From: Bryopsis sp. KO-2023
Lineage: Eukaryota > Chlorophyta > Ulvophyceae > Bryopsidales > Bryopsidaceae
Assembly (NCBI GenBank): GCA_030272585.1
Contig: BSYQ01000006.1
Span: 1,389,001 to 1,453,000 of the forward strand
DNA length: 64,000 nucleotides
Direction of reading: 5' to 3'
Under the pieces are notes generated by a model, which saw nothing but the letters and a program-made list of their open reading frames with translations, searched no databases and had not been told where the DNA came from. This document shows, piece by piece, positions 47,261 to 60,186 of the stretch; within the stretch, counting starts at the first letter, position 1; each line of letters starts with the position of its first letter. Position numbers and translations under genes: made by a program.

Positions 47261-49782
47261 TTATCCTGACCAGACCTCTCGTTTTTTCCAAAACTTGCAG
47301 AACGAGAAGCAAGAAGGGGTTTGTACATCGGGAATCTTGAGCTCCTCCTGCTCGCTGGTGGATGAGGTCCAACGGTTTCTCTGGGACAGCGTTGCCAGGC
47401 GATTGGCTGTTTTTCGGTCCAATTTGGCATTGTTTTCTGCTAGCACCCTCAATGCAAACCCCTTCCAATGCTCCGAGAAGAGCCTCAAGCCAGGGACGGT
47501 CTTTTGCAACCAATGGGATGTGCCATCATAAGTCCCGATGTAGGACCCGAACGACAAGGTGCAGTTGCCGACATGCCACACGTCTGACATTCTCTTCCTT
47601 CCCTTCAAGAACACAACAAACGGTCCAGATCCACAGAATCCATTTCTCTAGTTATTAATTCATTCCTTTCCACTGAAACTTTCTGTCATGTATGAAGGGC
47701 TGTGTTTGAGGGAGGAGAGGCTTCGACCTTAGGCCAACATGATGCAACAATTCACTCTACGGAACAAGAAACCAGCCCCGAATCATAACCCTTCTACATT
47801 CTGACATTTTTTGGTTGAAATATTGTCCCAGATTTGGTTCAAATCTTAACAAGGAAGCACCCATTCTTGGTCAACTTGTAGAAGAAAAAGAAAAAACACT
47901 CGGTCCATATCAGGACAATGCACAGATCCTAGAATGGAAGATGCCCTATCACATAACGAACGTGCACAGGGAATATATCCTCACCTCAGTGTCGGAGTTG
48001 AACTCGATTCGACGATCCTTGACCCACTCCATTAACAGCTTCAAGTCGATAGCGTTCGCCAGACCTCGAAGGGATGTCGCCCCATACCCTAGACATGTCA
48101 GTCTGAGTAAGCTGGATGGCATTTCCAGGTTCCCCTTGTAAGCGGTGGCGAGGGGAAGGACATAACCCTCGGATATAGCTGGAGCAGGCACCAGATCAAA
48201 CCTGACCATAAATAACAATTACTTTCAAAACACCGTTGCAATCCGAATTGGGGAAGGGGAGGGGGTATATGTGAAACACCGCCTTCACGGAACCAATCAA
48301 CTTAATTCTCAGGTTCTCGTTATATTTTATTTTTTTGCAATTAAATAGTTTGCAATCGTTGGGGGTTTATCAACAAGATTCCCAATTGTCATAATTTGCC
48401 TTTGGCAAATTATTTTTTTTCCTACTCTTCTCTACATCATTTTATGTCCATCCATCAAACCATATTCCCCCCCCCCCCACCCCATGAAACCGTTTTTTTC
48501 CACTCACGTCACCAATTGAAAATCTGATTGAACGATAGAGCAATCGGTCGTATCGTCGGCCACCACCGAGGACCACCCCCTGAGGGAAGCTCCTATTCTT
48601 AATCCTTGCGAACAGAGTTCCCACACCAATTTTCCACTGGGCGATGGCAGAATCTTGAGGGTGCCTACCAAGAGAGATCCATCCCAGTGGACCTCCAGAA
48701 CGCTATGACTGACATTCGCGAAGCTTATCTGCTTGAAGTAAGGGGATGAGTAATTGGGGTGGTCCAGTTCTCCCACCGCCGTTCCACGTCGAATGTAGGA
48801 TTGATATTTCTTAACCTCTCTCTTCAGCAGCGCCTGAGCATCAAGAACAACCAGTATTAGTAAGCAAATTTGGAACTGAAAATATCCCGGGGAACATATA
48901 TTTACGGAGGGTTTCCCATTCAGATTTTCTTACTTTGAGAAAAAAAGAAAGTTATCGAAAAGAAAAAACCCAGCCCCTGCGCCCAAAAAACAAAAAGGAC
49001 TATTTCTTCACATGGGGTGCCTACGACTTCCACTGCACAAAAACTTAATTCTTTCTCGAAAAATAAGAAAACTCCAGTGAATTGTATGCATATTTTTTCC
49101 CTCTCTTTTTTTTAAGTCATTGATGGTGGTCAATCCACCTTTGGATATTTCCTCTTATTGGTCGTCACTGAATCTGCCTTTGCCAGAATTCCTTGCAAGA
49201 TTCGATGGCCACCATTACATTCAATCGAATCAGCATACAGGCGCTTCAACTGCAACAAAATAAACAACAGGCAAATTCTCACTCAGTCACCCCTTCCTCC
49301 CCAAAAAAGATAACTTGTTTTAAATTTCGATTAGTCAATCGATTTCCACCCCCTTTTTTTTTTAGGATGGAAGGGGAGGAGGGGAGGGTAATGGACCATT
49401 TTCAAAAAGCATGACTTTCCCTGCTGAAAGTTTTACATGAAACCTTTGGGTTCTGCGAATATATTCTATTGCATGGAATCGTTTCAAAATTCGCAGCGGA
49501 CATACGAATAGACCTAGAACGACGCCCGTCAGACGCAGCGACCATCCCGAGGTTCGCTCCGCGACGGAAAGGAACGTTCGATTAATGACGGAGCAAAACT
49601 TCAAAAGCTTCGAACGCCGTTGAAACGCGTCGAGGCTGCGACGTCGCGGCTCCAAATTCCCCCCGAACGAACGATGGGCGTTTGACCCGACACGAAATGC
49701 AACTCACTTGTTCTCGGGAGTAAAACGGACGCGCAGAGGAGCCCTGGCTGCTGGAGCCACCCTCCGTCACACACTCCACCAT
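47261..49782 (-). CDS. Phage prohead maturation protease-like protein (Peptidase S77/S80 type), 5 exons
   Basis: Exons: 49782-49708, 49249-49169, 48833-48508, 48201-47985, 47602-47261; 346 residues. The core matches tailed-phage prohead core proteases (T4 gp21-like): VLEREVKKY-type helix (LLKREVKKYQSYI, about 54-66), GELDHP (73-78), VSHSVLEVHWDG (93-104), LVGTLKILPSPSGK (107-120), GLRIGASLRGWSS (129-141) and DFQLVTFDLVPAPA (156-169). His77, Ser135 and Asp163 are the likely catalytic positions. The intron splitting DFQLV/TFDL is in phase 2 and restores the motif exactly, so the gene is truly spliced. The first 52 residues and the last exon (Trp/Lys-rich, about 113 residues) are outside the family core; the last exon is the least certain. 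An in-frame TAG directly precedes the chosen ATG. In phages the enzyme cleaves scaffold and capsid proteins. The host target is unknown. Confidence 0.8.
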
Positions 49783-50219
49783 CTAGAATCTCTTCGATTA
49801 TATTTCCCGACAGCTCTGCCACTGACTTGGCCAACCATGGTTCAACTGCTGCATAGTGGTCGTGACGAGACAGTCACTGTGCTGGGTGTTCGATCATTTA
49901 AAAGTCCACCTTCTGGTTTCGGACGTCGATGCCGTCAAGGCAATCACATCGTCCTTTTTTTGCTAGGCAAGGAAATTGCTCAAAGTGGTGGCGGTTTTGT
50001 GACACATATCGACATATCGACCTTCGGTTTCAGTTTTCCCCCACTTCAATTTGCCTGTCATTAGCTCAATCAATCAGTGGTGTCCAACGTGCCCGCTTCG
50101 TTACTTTTGCACCAGCGATCGGCATTTGGTTGGTTTGATCGATTGCAAGGGAGGTGCCCCAGAAGAGAGCACTCCTGTATATTTTCGACAGGAGCGACAC
50201 AGCGTGCCGATATTTAGAA
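49783..50219. promoter_or_regulatory. Divergent intergenic region between the protease-like and TBL2-like genes
   Basis: It is 437 bases between two start codons pointing apart, so it probably holds both promoters. Only short repeats of TCGA/CATATCGA type (about 50007-50024) stand out. No TATA box is assigned. Confidence 0.4.
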
Positions 50220-53200
50220 ATGAACGAGTCCACCTCGTTTTCCGATCTCTCTAGCACCACACGGAATATCCTCTACGCTTTTGGTAAATTATTCATCATT
50301 CTTTTCAAGTTTTTGGGGGAATTGACAACAAATATGCAATTGTTTAGGAAATACCAGCATATTCTTGTAGGTTTTTGCTTCATTGGTTGTGCGGGTGGTA
50401 TGTTAAACTTGGAATCCTGGGTAGATTTCTGTTGCATCCTTTTTGTTTTTCATGTTTTGGGAGGTGGAATACCTGTGCCTGTTGCATCTTTTCCAACTGT
50501 TTTGGTGTGATCAATTGTTTTTTGAAAAAAGGAAAAAGAGAAGAAAGAAAGAGTGAGTAGATCATTCTTCTCGTTGGTGTGTGCCTGTTCATTGATTAGC
50601 TCCCATGCACCGTCTGCTGTTCTGTCTATTGATATGGGCATCACACTTTTTGATCACTCTTTTTTTTTGCGCCATTCAGGTACTTGCTGCATAGGTGCTT
50701 TACTCATTTTTGCAGGGGTGATAATACAATGGATAGTTACAAGATTGATGTCACTCTTTGCAAGACCACCCGCACGAAAAAAGTGAGAGACACGAATGTC
50801 CAATCAAAACATGCATTCTCTGTGGGATGCTTCACATCCCCCCCTTTTTTCTTTTTTTCTTTGTTTTTCCCCGCTAATTTTTCTTTCCAAATTGAGGTGC
50901 TTGTGTGTGTAGCATCATTATTGAGTTGTTCTTTTTTTCTTTCACATTTTCTGGCGGAACGAAAAACCAAAAGACGTATCAGACAGAAAAAGGGAGTATC
51001 AACGGAAGAGGTGGAGCCCTCACCCAGTCGTACTCGTAAACCCAAGTCAGGCGGCACTCACAAAACCATCAAAGAACTGATGAGAGAATCTGAGGCGGCC
51101 CAGCACAAAAAATTGTAAGGTGGCGTGTTTCTCGATTTTTCACACCTCATGGTGTTTACTCAACTTTCACAATCTATTAGGTAAATAAAGACACCCTTTT
51201 TCATGTCCTGAAATCAACCTCATGGTGGTTGCTGGGGGTTATGGATTTGAAAAAAAATGCATTTACTACCGGAGTGGTTTACTTCTGATTCAGACTAAAA
51301 CACATTTCCGTGAATTGGCTGCATTCGGCCTTTTGGCCTTGTGTGAAGTGATTTCCTTTTCAATTGGACATCAGAAAGGATGAAATGCAGTTAAAGAATA
51401 CCAGAAATTAGGAGCATAGACAATTTCTACCTGACTCGTGCTGTTTTGTTTGATGGTTGAGCAGGTCTGGAGCCGATAAACACCAAAGGCATCCATTGTT
51501 CCTAAATAGCTTCAAGGTGACATTCACGCCATTGCATATTTAGAACCTATGTGAACGAACAGAAGTTTAGTAAGAAACAGAATCACAAGAAGGAATTCAT
51601 TTTTCCAAAATTCAAGTATATGTTTTTTTTGCAAATACAGGATCACAAGAATAAGGTGACTGGTGTTGGGTGGCTGCCGGATTGCTCCGCCTTGTGCACA
51701 GCTTGCGAGGATGAAGTGATAAGAATATTCAATTTCTCTGGCGGAGTCGACAAAAACGTGAAAATGAAACAATTCAACATCCTTGGAGTGCCGGTCGGAG
51801 TGGGGTTTGTCGGGGAGGCCACCAAAATCGCTGTTCTTATGGAAGGTAGCAGATGCAAACAAGGCAAAATACATTCAGCACTCCAAATATAGAAACAAGG
51901 CAAAATATGCTTTGATGAAAACTTGAAAATGGTTTTCCTCCGTGCTGTGGTTTTCTGTTTTGATTGAGAAAAAGGAGGAATGCTCTTTGGTAACGATGGT
52001 GTGCATGAATGAGCCTCTGTATTTTCATGCAGGGAAAGTGCATCCTGCATCCTTGTGCATGTGCTCCTTGGAGGCCTCTGATTCTGGTCCCAAATGGATC
52101 ACTACAGTTGTGAGTTTCTGACTAAATCTCTTGCAACATTGGCTGACATTTCTTTGTTTTTTCCTCGTTGAAGTCCAGCGATGTTGAATTACATGGCCGA
52201 TTGTTGCAGTTATTTTCTGTCTGGCTTTTTCATTTTTTTTTCCTACACTCCCATATGCTATCACTTTCCTGGACCCCCCCCCCCCAAAAAAAAAAAAAAG
52301 AAAAGAAAAGAAAAAGTCTGAACATGGTGGATGCAATACACATCCCCTGACTGTACTGGAATTTACTTCGCTCTTCTTTATGTGTTTTTTCAGACAAATG
52401 GGATTTTTGGCAAAGATGGTCCAATGAGAATGGAGTGCACGATTTCTGAAGCCGGACAATGCCCGGTCATCGTTTGCTGCTCCGAAACCAAGGCTGCCGT
52501 CGTTTTCGACAGAAACGTAATGGAGAGACACAGATGCATGCATAATTCCCTGATTTTGCACTTTTCATGTCGACCATATCTGTGCACATGACAGCGTTTG
52601 AAAAAATTATGTGCCCGCCTGTCCACAATGTGGGCCTCGCATACGTTTTGTCCAAACTTCAAGGGAATCCATATTTGTATTTCCTCACGAAAATGCTACC
52701 TTTTTGCATCACCATCTGTCCTATTTTTCTGACTGCTCCCCAGCAACCAACTACGCCCCACCCCCCACCCCTCAACAATTTTTCTTTTATGATTTGTGCT
52801 TCCAGGGTGTCGCCTTGTCTTCATTTGAGCCCAATTCTTTCACAAACCACGATTTGGGGGTGTCGCACGATGGCAAATTCGTTTCGGTGGGGACTTTCAC
52901 AGCGGATGCGAAAGTCTGGGAGCTTCAGTACAAAAACGGCACATTCAAGGGCTCTCCGAAAGTTATGGACTTGAAGGGGCACACAGGCCAGATCATGAGT
53001 GTTGCTTTCACAATGGTAAGGCTAGATCTGTTGTTATGCTTTGCTTGTTTTCTGTATGTTTGTGTAGGAATTTTGTGTGGGGATGAGGGTGGTGGTGAGT
53101 GGGAATACCTTTCTCAGTTATTTGAGCTCACTTGACCCATTGACAATTTTCTTCCTTTTGATGGCTCGTTTTTTTGCATCCTCCGGCAGGATTCGAAAAA

Positions 53201-53806
53201 GGCTGTGACTGTATCACTGGATGGCACCATGAAAGTGTGGAATCTCGATGTTTGGTACAGAAAACAGGAAGACCCCAAATGTCTCCGGACGGTGAGTAAC
53301 CGTTTCGCTGACCTTCATCTCGTTCAGCCATTTGGTTGGCAAGCAAACCAAGACTGATGTTCATTTAACCTGGAATTTTTTTTTTCGACTGTTCCTGATT
53401 CTATTATAATAAAACCTATTTCCAGGTTAAACATTACTCCAAAGAAATAATTCCAGGGTGCAAGCCTCTGCAAATGACTCACACGCGTTGACCGCTTTGA
53501 GCATCCATTTTGATATTTGATCTGTAATTGCAGATTCCTCTGAATCTCCCAAAGGGTAAATGCTACCATCGATTGAGTTTCGGGCCGGAAAACATCTTGG
53601 CGGCAGCGTTCGAATCTGACATCTACTTTATCGACATTTATTATGGAACAGTGATCCATTCCATCGAAAAGGCTCATGATGGAAAGATCTCGACCTTGTG
53701 TTGGGCCCCAAAAAAAGTCAACACGAAAGCTAAGGGATATTGCTCTGCTTTAGCCTCTGCTGGGACTGATTTCAGAGTCAGACTGTGGGCAGATCCACGC
53801 GCATAA
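50220..53806 (+). CDS. TBL2: TBL2-like ER-anchored WD40 protein, 10 exons
   Basis: Exons: 50220-50283, 50680-50782, 50974-51114, 51465-51516, 51641-51845, 52033-52109, 52394-52516, 52806-53015, 53190-53291, 53534-53806; 449 residues, close to the animal TBL2 length. An N-terminal helix (CCIGALLIFAGVIIQWIV) followed by Arg/Lys-rich residues anchors it, and a basic linker (RTRKPKSGGTHKTIKELM) leads to the propeller. WD repeats include KDHKNKVTGVGWLPD, GVSHDGKFVSVGTFTADAKVW, LKGHTGQIMSVAF and SKKAVTVSLDGTMKVWNLD, followed by RKQEDPKCLRT, a TBL2 hallmark region. Animal TBL2 is an ER membrane protein linked to PERK signalling and translation under stress. Conservation of that partner here is not shown. 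The third exon's acceptor (after CCAAAAG) is the weakest join. Confidence 0.85.
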
Positions 53807-54481
53807 GTTTCTGTCATTGTTCTACTTTTTTTGTCCTCTGGTGGTTGAGTTTGGGGAGGGGGGGGGGAGGGGAGGCTCCAGTTTGTCAGTTTTGTGTGGG
53901 TGGGATGAAGCTGGAATACAGCACCCAGGTTTTTTTATTGGGTTTGAGCTGAGGGGACTCGTTCTTCACTGAGAGATTGTGATTGTGTTTTTTGATTTGG
54001 GTGATTGTTGGAAATTGGGCTTTGGGCCAAGACATAGTGTGCAAACAGTTGAAAGGACAAGAATTAAAAAACACTTTGTAGCTGAAAAAAAGGGTTGTCT
54101 GGATGATTTTCTGAAATGGCTTCCGTGATCACATGCATGACGGAAAAATAATTGCTCAGAAATTATTATGGTTGACACCCAACCATCACCCCATTTGTAC
54201 CAGTTGCTTGCACGATTGTATGGATACACATGCAAAGAACAGGGGAGTTGGCGGATGTCTATGTGTAATGATCCCGTGGCTTCCTTGATTGTTTGGCTTT
54301 CCCACTCACTCAAGCAAAACAGTTAACAGAACGCATGATCGAGAAGGATACAAAAAGGAGTGGATGACTGGTTTTTTTGCCATCGCTACATGCGTTTTGA
54401 GTTGCTCACCTACAATCACCCCTGGAAACCTCATTTCTCGAAACCCAAAACAAGCCAGCATGAGTGTGGGGTTTTCTGATC
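53807..54481. other. Convergent 3' flanks of the TBL2-like and stomatin-like genes
   Basis: A G-run follows the TBL2-like stop (about 53857-53872), and AATTAAA-type sequence is present near 54062. No coding exon seen. Confidence 0.45.
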
Positions 54482-57351
54482 TCACTTTTTCGACCTCAAA
54501 CTGAACCCTTCACCACTGTCCCCCTCTCGAACCCCGCTGATATCAGCTGCCGATGGCAACTCTTGACTGACACTAGCTGAGGGCTCCACTGGCCTCGATG
54601 TTTCCTCGGAGCCAGGTTTCAAGTTGGTGGCAGCTGGGTCTGAAGGCTGGGGCCTGTCGTTGAAAGTGGACTGGGACGATTTCTTGAAAATCGAAACAGC
54701 TTGCGCTATCATGCTGGCTGGATTGCTGGCATCCGCAGGCAACAGCATAGTCGTCCCTGACTTGGCGATCGCTCGGAAGGACTGTTGTTTTCAAAAAAGA
54801 ACCCGAGTTTGTTTCAATCCAGCGAAGAATCACACTCAAAGAGAAATCAAATCGACAGAAGGGCTAGGGAACAGTCCCCCAAAACAAATCCACTTCAAGG
54901 TTGCGAACCCCAAATTAGTCAGCTAGATGTTTTCCCAGAGCTTTGGCTGTGATTGGAATGCTGCTTCCACAATGGAGGCAACTCATCTGTGCACACTGAG
55001 GGATTTTGATCGATGTCAGACATACCTCGATGTATTGTTCAGCGACCTTCAGAGCAGCAGCATCCATTCCACCGTTCCCCTTCAAAGCTGCCGATATTTG
55101 ATTGATGCTTTTGGCACTGGCCTCTGCTCTATGGAGAATACCAGCAGCATCACCTACGTACAGTCACAATACTCTCAATTGAAAGGGAAGGCATTTCTGC
55201 TGGGGGTCATCAACCATGGTAAACTCGGTCGGATGTTTTGGGGGAAATTGTTAGGGGTTTTCCTCATTTATTCCTCACCTTGTGCCCTGTTGATCAAATC
55301 CTCTTTTGCAGCTTCGGATGCAAGAATGACTTCAGCTTTATCAGCTTCGGCAATGTTAATCTTGGATTGCTGCTTTCCCTCCGAATCCAAAACCTGGGCT
55401 CGCTTCCTCCTCTCAGCTTCAGCCTGAACTAACCAGACAAAAAGACATTGGATGCAGCCACCATGGAGACGCAACCTCCAAAAAAGAACAGTTAATCAAA
55501 TAAAGTTAATGGAAATGGGAACTCCAAAATCGTACACAAATATGGAAAAAGAAATCCTAAAGCTCACCTGAAGCTCCATAGCTCGAGCCACTCCTTCAGG
55601 GGGCATGATATCTCGAATTTCATATCTCAAGCATTGCAAACCCCACGCCTCGGCAGCAGCATTGATCACCCTGTGGCCAACATCCAAAATTCAGACACCC
55701 ACACCCCTACAGCTTTCCAGGGTTGTTTTCAGTTTCATTTCCACTATCGCTTGCATCATGACGAAAATGATCTCAGCAACCAACAAATAATCAATGTCAT
55801 TGAATCTTAGCTAGACAGTTGGGCTAAAATCCGGAGGGTAGATTGTTGTGGAGTGATGCCCTTTGTAAGTCTTATTTTTTGTAAGTTTTATTTTTTTGGG
55901 GGGGGGAGGGAACTGCTCACTGGACGATGTTGGCATTGAGGGCATCTCGCTCTTCAAAGGTTCTATCCAGAGTGATTTTTCCCAGTTCGCTTCTCATCGT
56001 TGTTTGGGCCAGTTGTGTGATTGCATACACAGGTTGGTCCACCCCATAGGAAGCTTTCATTGGATCCACCACCTCCAAAAACATTTACAACCACAAGAGT
56101 GAAAAAAAAATCGCACAAAAAGTGTGACAAGAGTGAGGGAGGAAGCAAGTATGAACGGTGAAAAACAGAGGGTGTTTTTTTAATCCTGAAAGTAACAAAT
56201 AGAAAATTCTGTTCAATGCTGGCTTGTTTGTGTCCGTTGAATTGGAGGGTGACTAAAGATGCATTTGGACCGCTTACCTTGACATACAACACACCATCTA
56301 TCGTGATTGTTACATTATCCTTCGTAATCGCATTCTGATGACTAATGGGGATTGCCATTTCCTTCAGGGTGTGCACATATGCAATTTTGTCCACCTGTGA
56401 ACAGCCATCACATTTGAATAAATCTTCCCTTTGATAAAAAAAACTGTGCCGAGGGGATACCCAGCATTGCCCCAACAAACAAAAAAACAATTTATAACTT
56501 ATTTCAAGGTGTCTCAACACAAGGGCACTATTGCTGAGGTTGGAAAGGCGAAAAAAATAAGCCACCTGACTTGACAATGATCACTGCAAGCAGCAGAAAA
56601 AATAGATGCAAAAAGTGTGAGTTGAGAAAGTGTGTTCACCAGAGGTATCAGCAGATGCAGTCCTGAATGCAAGGTTTTCAGGTATTTTCCAAATCGCTCG
56701 ATGACAATGGCATTTTTCTCAGGGACGATTCTATCAATTGGGAAATGCAGACAGACACACACACACAAACACTCAATTACTCTCCATCACACCCAAACCA
56801 GCCAACCAACCAGCCCATCCCAACTTAAGCATCTACACTTGGTAAGAAATTTCAGAAATCAATGCTGCTGGGTGAAACTCGCCACGATGGGCGATAAAAG
56901 ATTTTGTAGACATACTCGACCACCTAAATTTTGATGCTAATCAGGGTCAAGTTTTCTTTTCAGTTCGATTGATAGATTTGACGATTTAGCCTGTGAATGC
57001 CTCATCTGGATAAATTAAATTTCCCCAACCACATTCCATGATCCTGTCATTTCTTCCCATCCATGTCTGTGATTGGAAAATCAACCAATGCTTCCCACAT
57101 CAAAAGAAAACTGGGTTTCCCTATGGATATACACGATCAAAACACAAACCTCACCGGATACCCCAATTAACGGGCGGCTTGTCTATTCTGTAGTAATCCG
57201 GAGGTCCGGTGTACGGCCGCGTTTGGCCAATCGCTCCAACCACCCCAAAGTCGACGGCACCGGGGTAGGCTTTTTCGAGCAGTCCTTTGCTCAATGCCTG
57301 TCCCTCAGCCGACAGCAGCCTCGTCGCGTTTCTCAATAGAGCTCGATGCAT
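54482..57351 (-). CDS. STOML2: Stomatin-like protein 2 (mitochondrial SPFH/prohibitin family), 8 exons
   Basis: Exons: 57351-57155, 56730-56640, 56394-56278, 56072-55921, 55670-55568, 55423-55279, 55153-55026, 54781-54482; 410 residues. The first about 65 residues are a presumed mitochondrial presequence ([13 protein letters not shown]). The SPFH domain follows: [112 protein letters not shown]. Then comes the long Ala/Glu coiled coil ([17 protein letters not shown]) and the family-typical [16 protein letters not shown]2 organises cardiolipin-rich inner-membrane domains and respiratory complexes. The Ser/Pro/Glu-rich C-terminal tail (about 70 residues after IFKKSS) makes it longer than the animal protein. 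It lies head-to-head with OST3/6, with 330 bases between starts. Confidence 0.92.
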
Positions 57352-57681
57352 GTCGCTCAAAAAAAATCGCGCGTTGAATCGTCAAGGGTGAGGATGTGTT
57401 GGAGAAACGATAGAGGAGTGTTTGCAAGGGTGGATTTCCATTTTGCGGTTTTTTAATGGGTGCATTTGGAGGCGTTAAAACACCTTTTTTGGTGAGTTCA
57501 TATTTTCGACACAAACATATAAAAGAGGGGCTTTGGTCAAAATTAGTTGGGCTGAGAAATTGTTTCCTGACCTTTTGTCTCTGGGGTTGATGCCTCCTCT
57601 CATTTGCAACATCAATCGAAATTTGGTTTGCTGAACTGCTGATTTAGCTTTCTCACTGTTTGGAAGTCCCCCACCCCAGTT
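57352..57681. promoter_or_regulatory. Divergent promoter region between the stomatin-like 2 and OST3/6 genes
   Basis: 330 bases separate two start codons pointing apart, so this compact region should serve both genes. No specific element is assigned. Confidence 0.5.
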
Positions 57682-59998
57682 ATGATGACGTTTTCTGTTT
57701 CCCAATGGATCGTCACAGTGGTGCTCCTCGCTAGGGCAGCGCTCGAAACACAATGTGCACCCGAGAAGGTAAGTCGCTGCTCCTAGTGGGGCTCGTGAAA
57801 ACGGGACGAGGAGGGATTCTGCTGGTTGGTTCGTTGGATCGCTAGGGTGGGAAGGTGGTGGTGGTGGTGGTTTGAACCCCACGACATAAACACCAAGAAA
57901 AAGCTCGCGTTTCTGACTAGAGGTCGAAAACCAATAGAATGGAGTTATGCTCCTATCGTGTGAACACTGTTAATTCACGTTCTGAGTTTAAGGCCCAACG
58001 TTCTCCTCTTGTAATGCTGATCTGGGGGACCTGCAGTTCTTCTTTTTATTGAGGATCTGATCTGAGGTTTTTGTTGTTTTTGTTGATGCTTGTGGATACA
58101 CTAGAACAAGAATATGTTTTTCAGAAAACAGAGACCTTGTTGTTTATTTAGTCTGTTTTCTTGCAGAGGAATGTTTTGTTCGGGGCTCAGCAAGCCAGTC
58201 CAGATGGGCTGATCTCCTTCACATCGACAATGTTCGACGAATATGCCTCCGGGAAACCTCGGTCATATTCCGTGATTTTCATGCTGAAGGCGGAGCACTT
58301 AATGGACAAAGGAAACCTCAAACTGAACAAAGTGCTGGAAGAATTTAGATTGGCATCTCAAGCCTACAAGGAAAAATACTCCAAAGGTTCACGAGCCGGG
58401 CAGGTGAAAACCCTTTATTCGAAATCGTCCGGAAGTGAAACAGCGGATCAATGGTGAATTGACATTTTCAACATTTTCACACTCTTTTTTGAAAGTAAGA
58501 AAACATGCATTGTTTGTTTTGCCTACTCTCGTGATTTGGGCGCATTATAAAGGTGGGGGAGGGGGGGGGGGGTGAACATCTTCTTTTTTTTTCTATTTCT
58601 GGACAAGCGTCCAGTTCCCCAAACCAACCTTCAATTGCTTTTTTGGATCACGAATCTATTTTCGGATTGGGTAGCAGGAAAGCGGCTGGGTCAATGCGTT
58701 GGAGTAGATGAATTATCTTCTTGTGGTGTATGTGTTTTCTTTGAAAACCTTCTCGCGTTCTGGATTTGGTGGTTTTTTGTGTGTTTCTTTTCCGGAACTA
58801 GAAAATAAGTCTTGTATCTTTTTTTTTTCCATTTTGCAGGTTTTCTTTGCAACCCTGGAGTACAAAGACAGTGGTCATATTTTCGAGAGGTTGGGGGTAG
58901 TTACGTTGCCTATGATTTTCCGAATGCCTGGCAAAACCCACGTCAGGAGAACGGGATCGATCGACGTTGCAAAGGAAGACACCATGGTCCCAAAAACTCA
59001 CCCCAACTATCCATGGTCGGCGGAAACGATCGCAGAATTCGTCAAATCCAGAACAGGTGGGTCGAAGTAAGTCACTCGCACAAACCCTCATAAACAAAGG
59101 GAAGGGGGGGGGGGGGTTAATGACAACCCCTTGCATTTCAACAAGCTGGTCAGTTCTTGAGGCAAGGAATTTGCTGTTTTTGCAGGTTTGGCTGTGGAGG
59201 AGATTCCTAGATACTCCATCACTCGGTCCCCTTACTTCGTGCTGATCGTGTTGGCTGGATTGGGGGTGGCTGGGATGACGGCCTACAATCTGTACTATTC
59301 TGCGTTCATGCAAAACAAGTGGATATATATTGTGGGCACTGTGGGAGTTTGTTGGTTTGCAACTTCTGGAGGGATGTTCAACATCATCAGGGGCGTTCCG
59401 TTTGCAATTCCTGCCAGAGATGGGTCGTTGCAGGTGATCGGATAAACCCCTGAACATCCTATCAGTGTGTACAGTGTGTCTGACTGTGTAGAGAAAGAAC
59501 TCTGCAGCTTTTCCCTTCTTTCTTTCTAATGTCGGATTCAGTATAGCTCCAAAAAATTGCTTTTTCCAGTTGTTGATTTTTCTGTGGAATGAGATACACC
59601 CCTGGGTGGCTTCTGTGTTTCGGAAAGATGCCGATACAACACATGTGCAAATGTCCATGATATTTCGTGCGTTCCTAATTCTTCGGAGTGTCGTGTTTTT
59701 TTGTGTTTTTTTTCTCGGTAATTTTGTTGGATAATTATTTTTTTTTGGTGCATTGCAGCTCTTTTACCCTTCTGCTGGGCAACAGCTGGGTGCTGAAGGT
59801 TTCATGGTCGGCACCGGATATTTGATTTTTTCTGGGATGGTTTTGGTGATGAAGAATGTGGTCCCCAAGACACGCTCCAAATCCATGCGCCGAATGATGT
59901 TCTATCTCAGTCTGACTGTTGCCCTCATCATTTTTCGCCAGATCGCATGGGCTTATGTCACAAAAACGGGCTACCAAATGAGGCATTATTTGTTCTGA
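57682..59998 (+). CDS. OST3: Oligosaccharyltransferase subunit OST3/OST6 (TUSC3/MAGT1 family), 5 exons
   Basis: Exons: 57682-57768, 58167-58403, 58840-59056, 59186-59433, 59759-59998; 342 residues. Signal peptide MMTFSVSQWIVTVVLLARAA, then a lumenal thioredoxin-like domain (about 30-180: YSVIFMLKAEH, VFFATLEYKDSGHIFERLGV, TLPMIFRMPG with the cis-Pro loop). Four membrane helices follow (FVLIVLAGLGVAGMTAYNLY; WIYIVGTVGVCWFATSGGMF; TGYLIFSGMVLVM; MMFYLSLTVALIIF), in the arrangement of this family. These subunits help the N-glycosylation complex act on Cys-containing acceptor sites through a CxxC disulfide exchange. Here the loop after FMLKAEH reads LMDKGN with no CxxC, so redox activity is probably lost. 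In-frame length and topology otherwise match the family well. Confidence 0.9.
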
Positions 59999-60180
59999 TG
60001 CATGCAGGTGAAAGAAAGAATTTGGGGAGCGCAAGGGTTGGATATGGGTTCTTTAATCGCGGTCTTTTTCTTTCTTCTATTTTTTTTGTTTGTAGAATCT
60101 GATGCTGTTTGTGGAACCTATTCCGGAAAAAGTCAACGCTGTTTTCTGTTCTCTCTCTCCTCCAATAGAAACACAGGATA

Positions 60181-60186
60181 AATAAA
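60181..60186 (+). terminator. Polyadenylation signal of the OST3/6 gene
   Basis: AATAAA about 180 bases after the stop codon. Confidence 0.6.
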
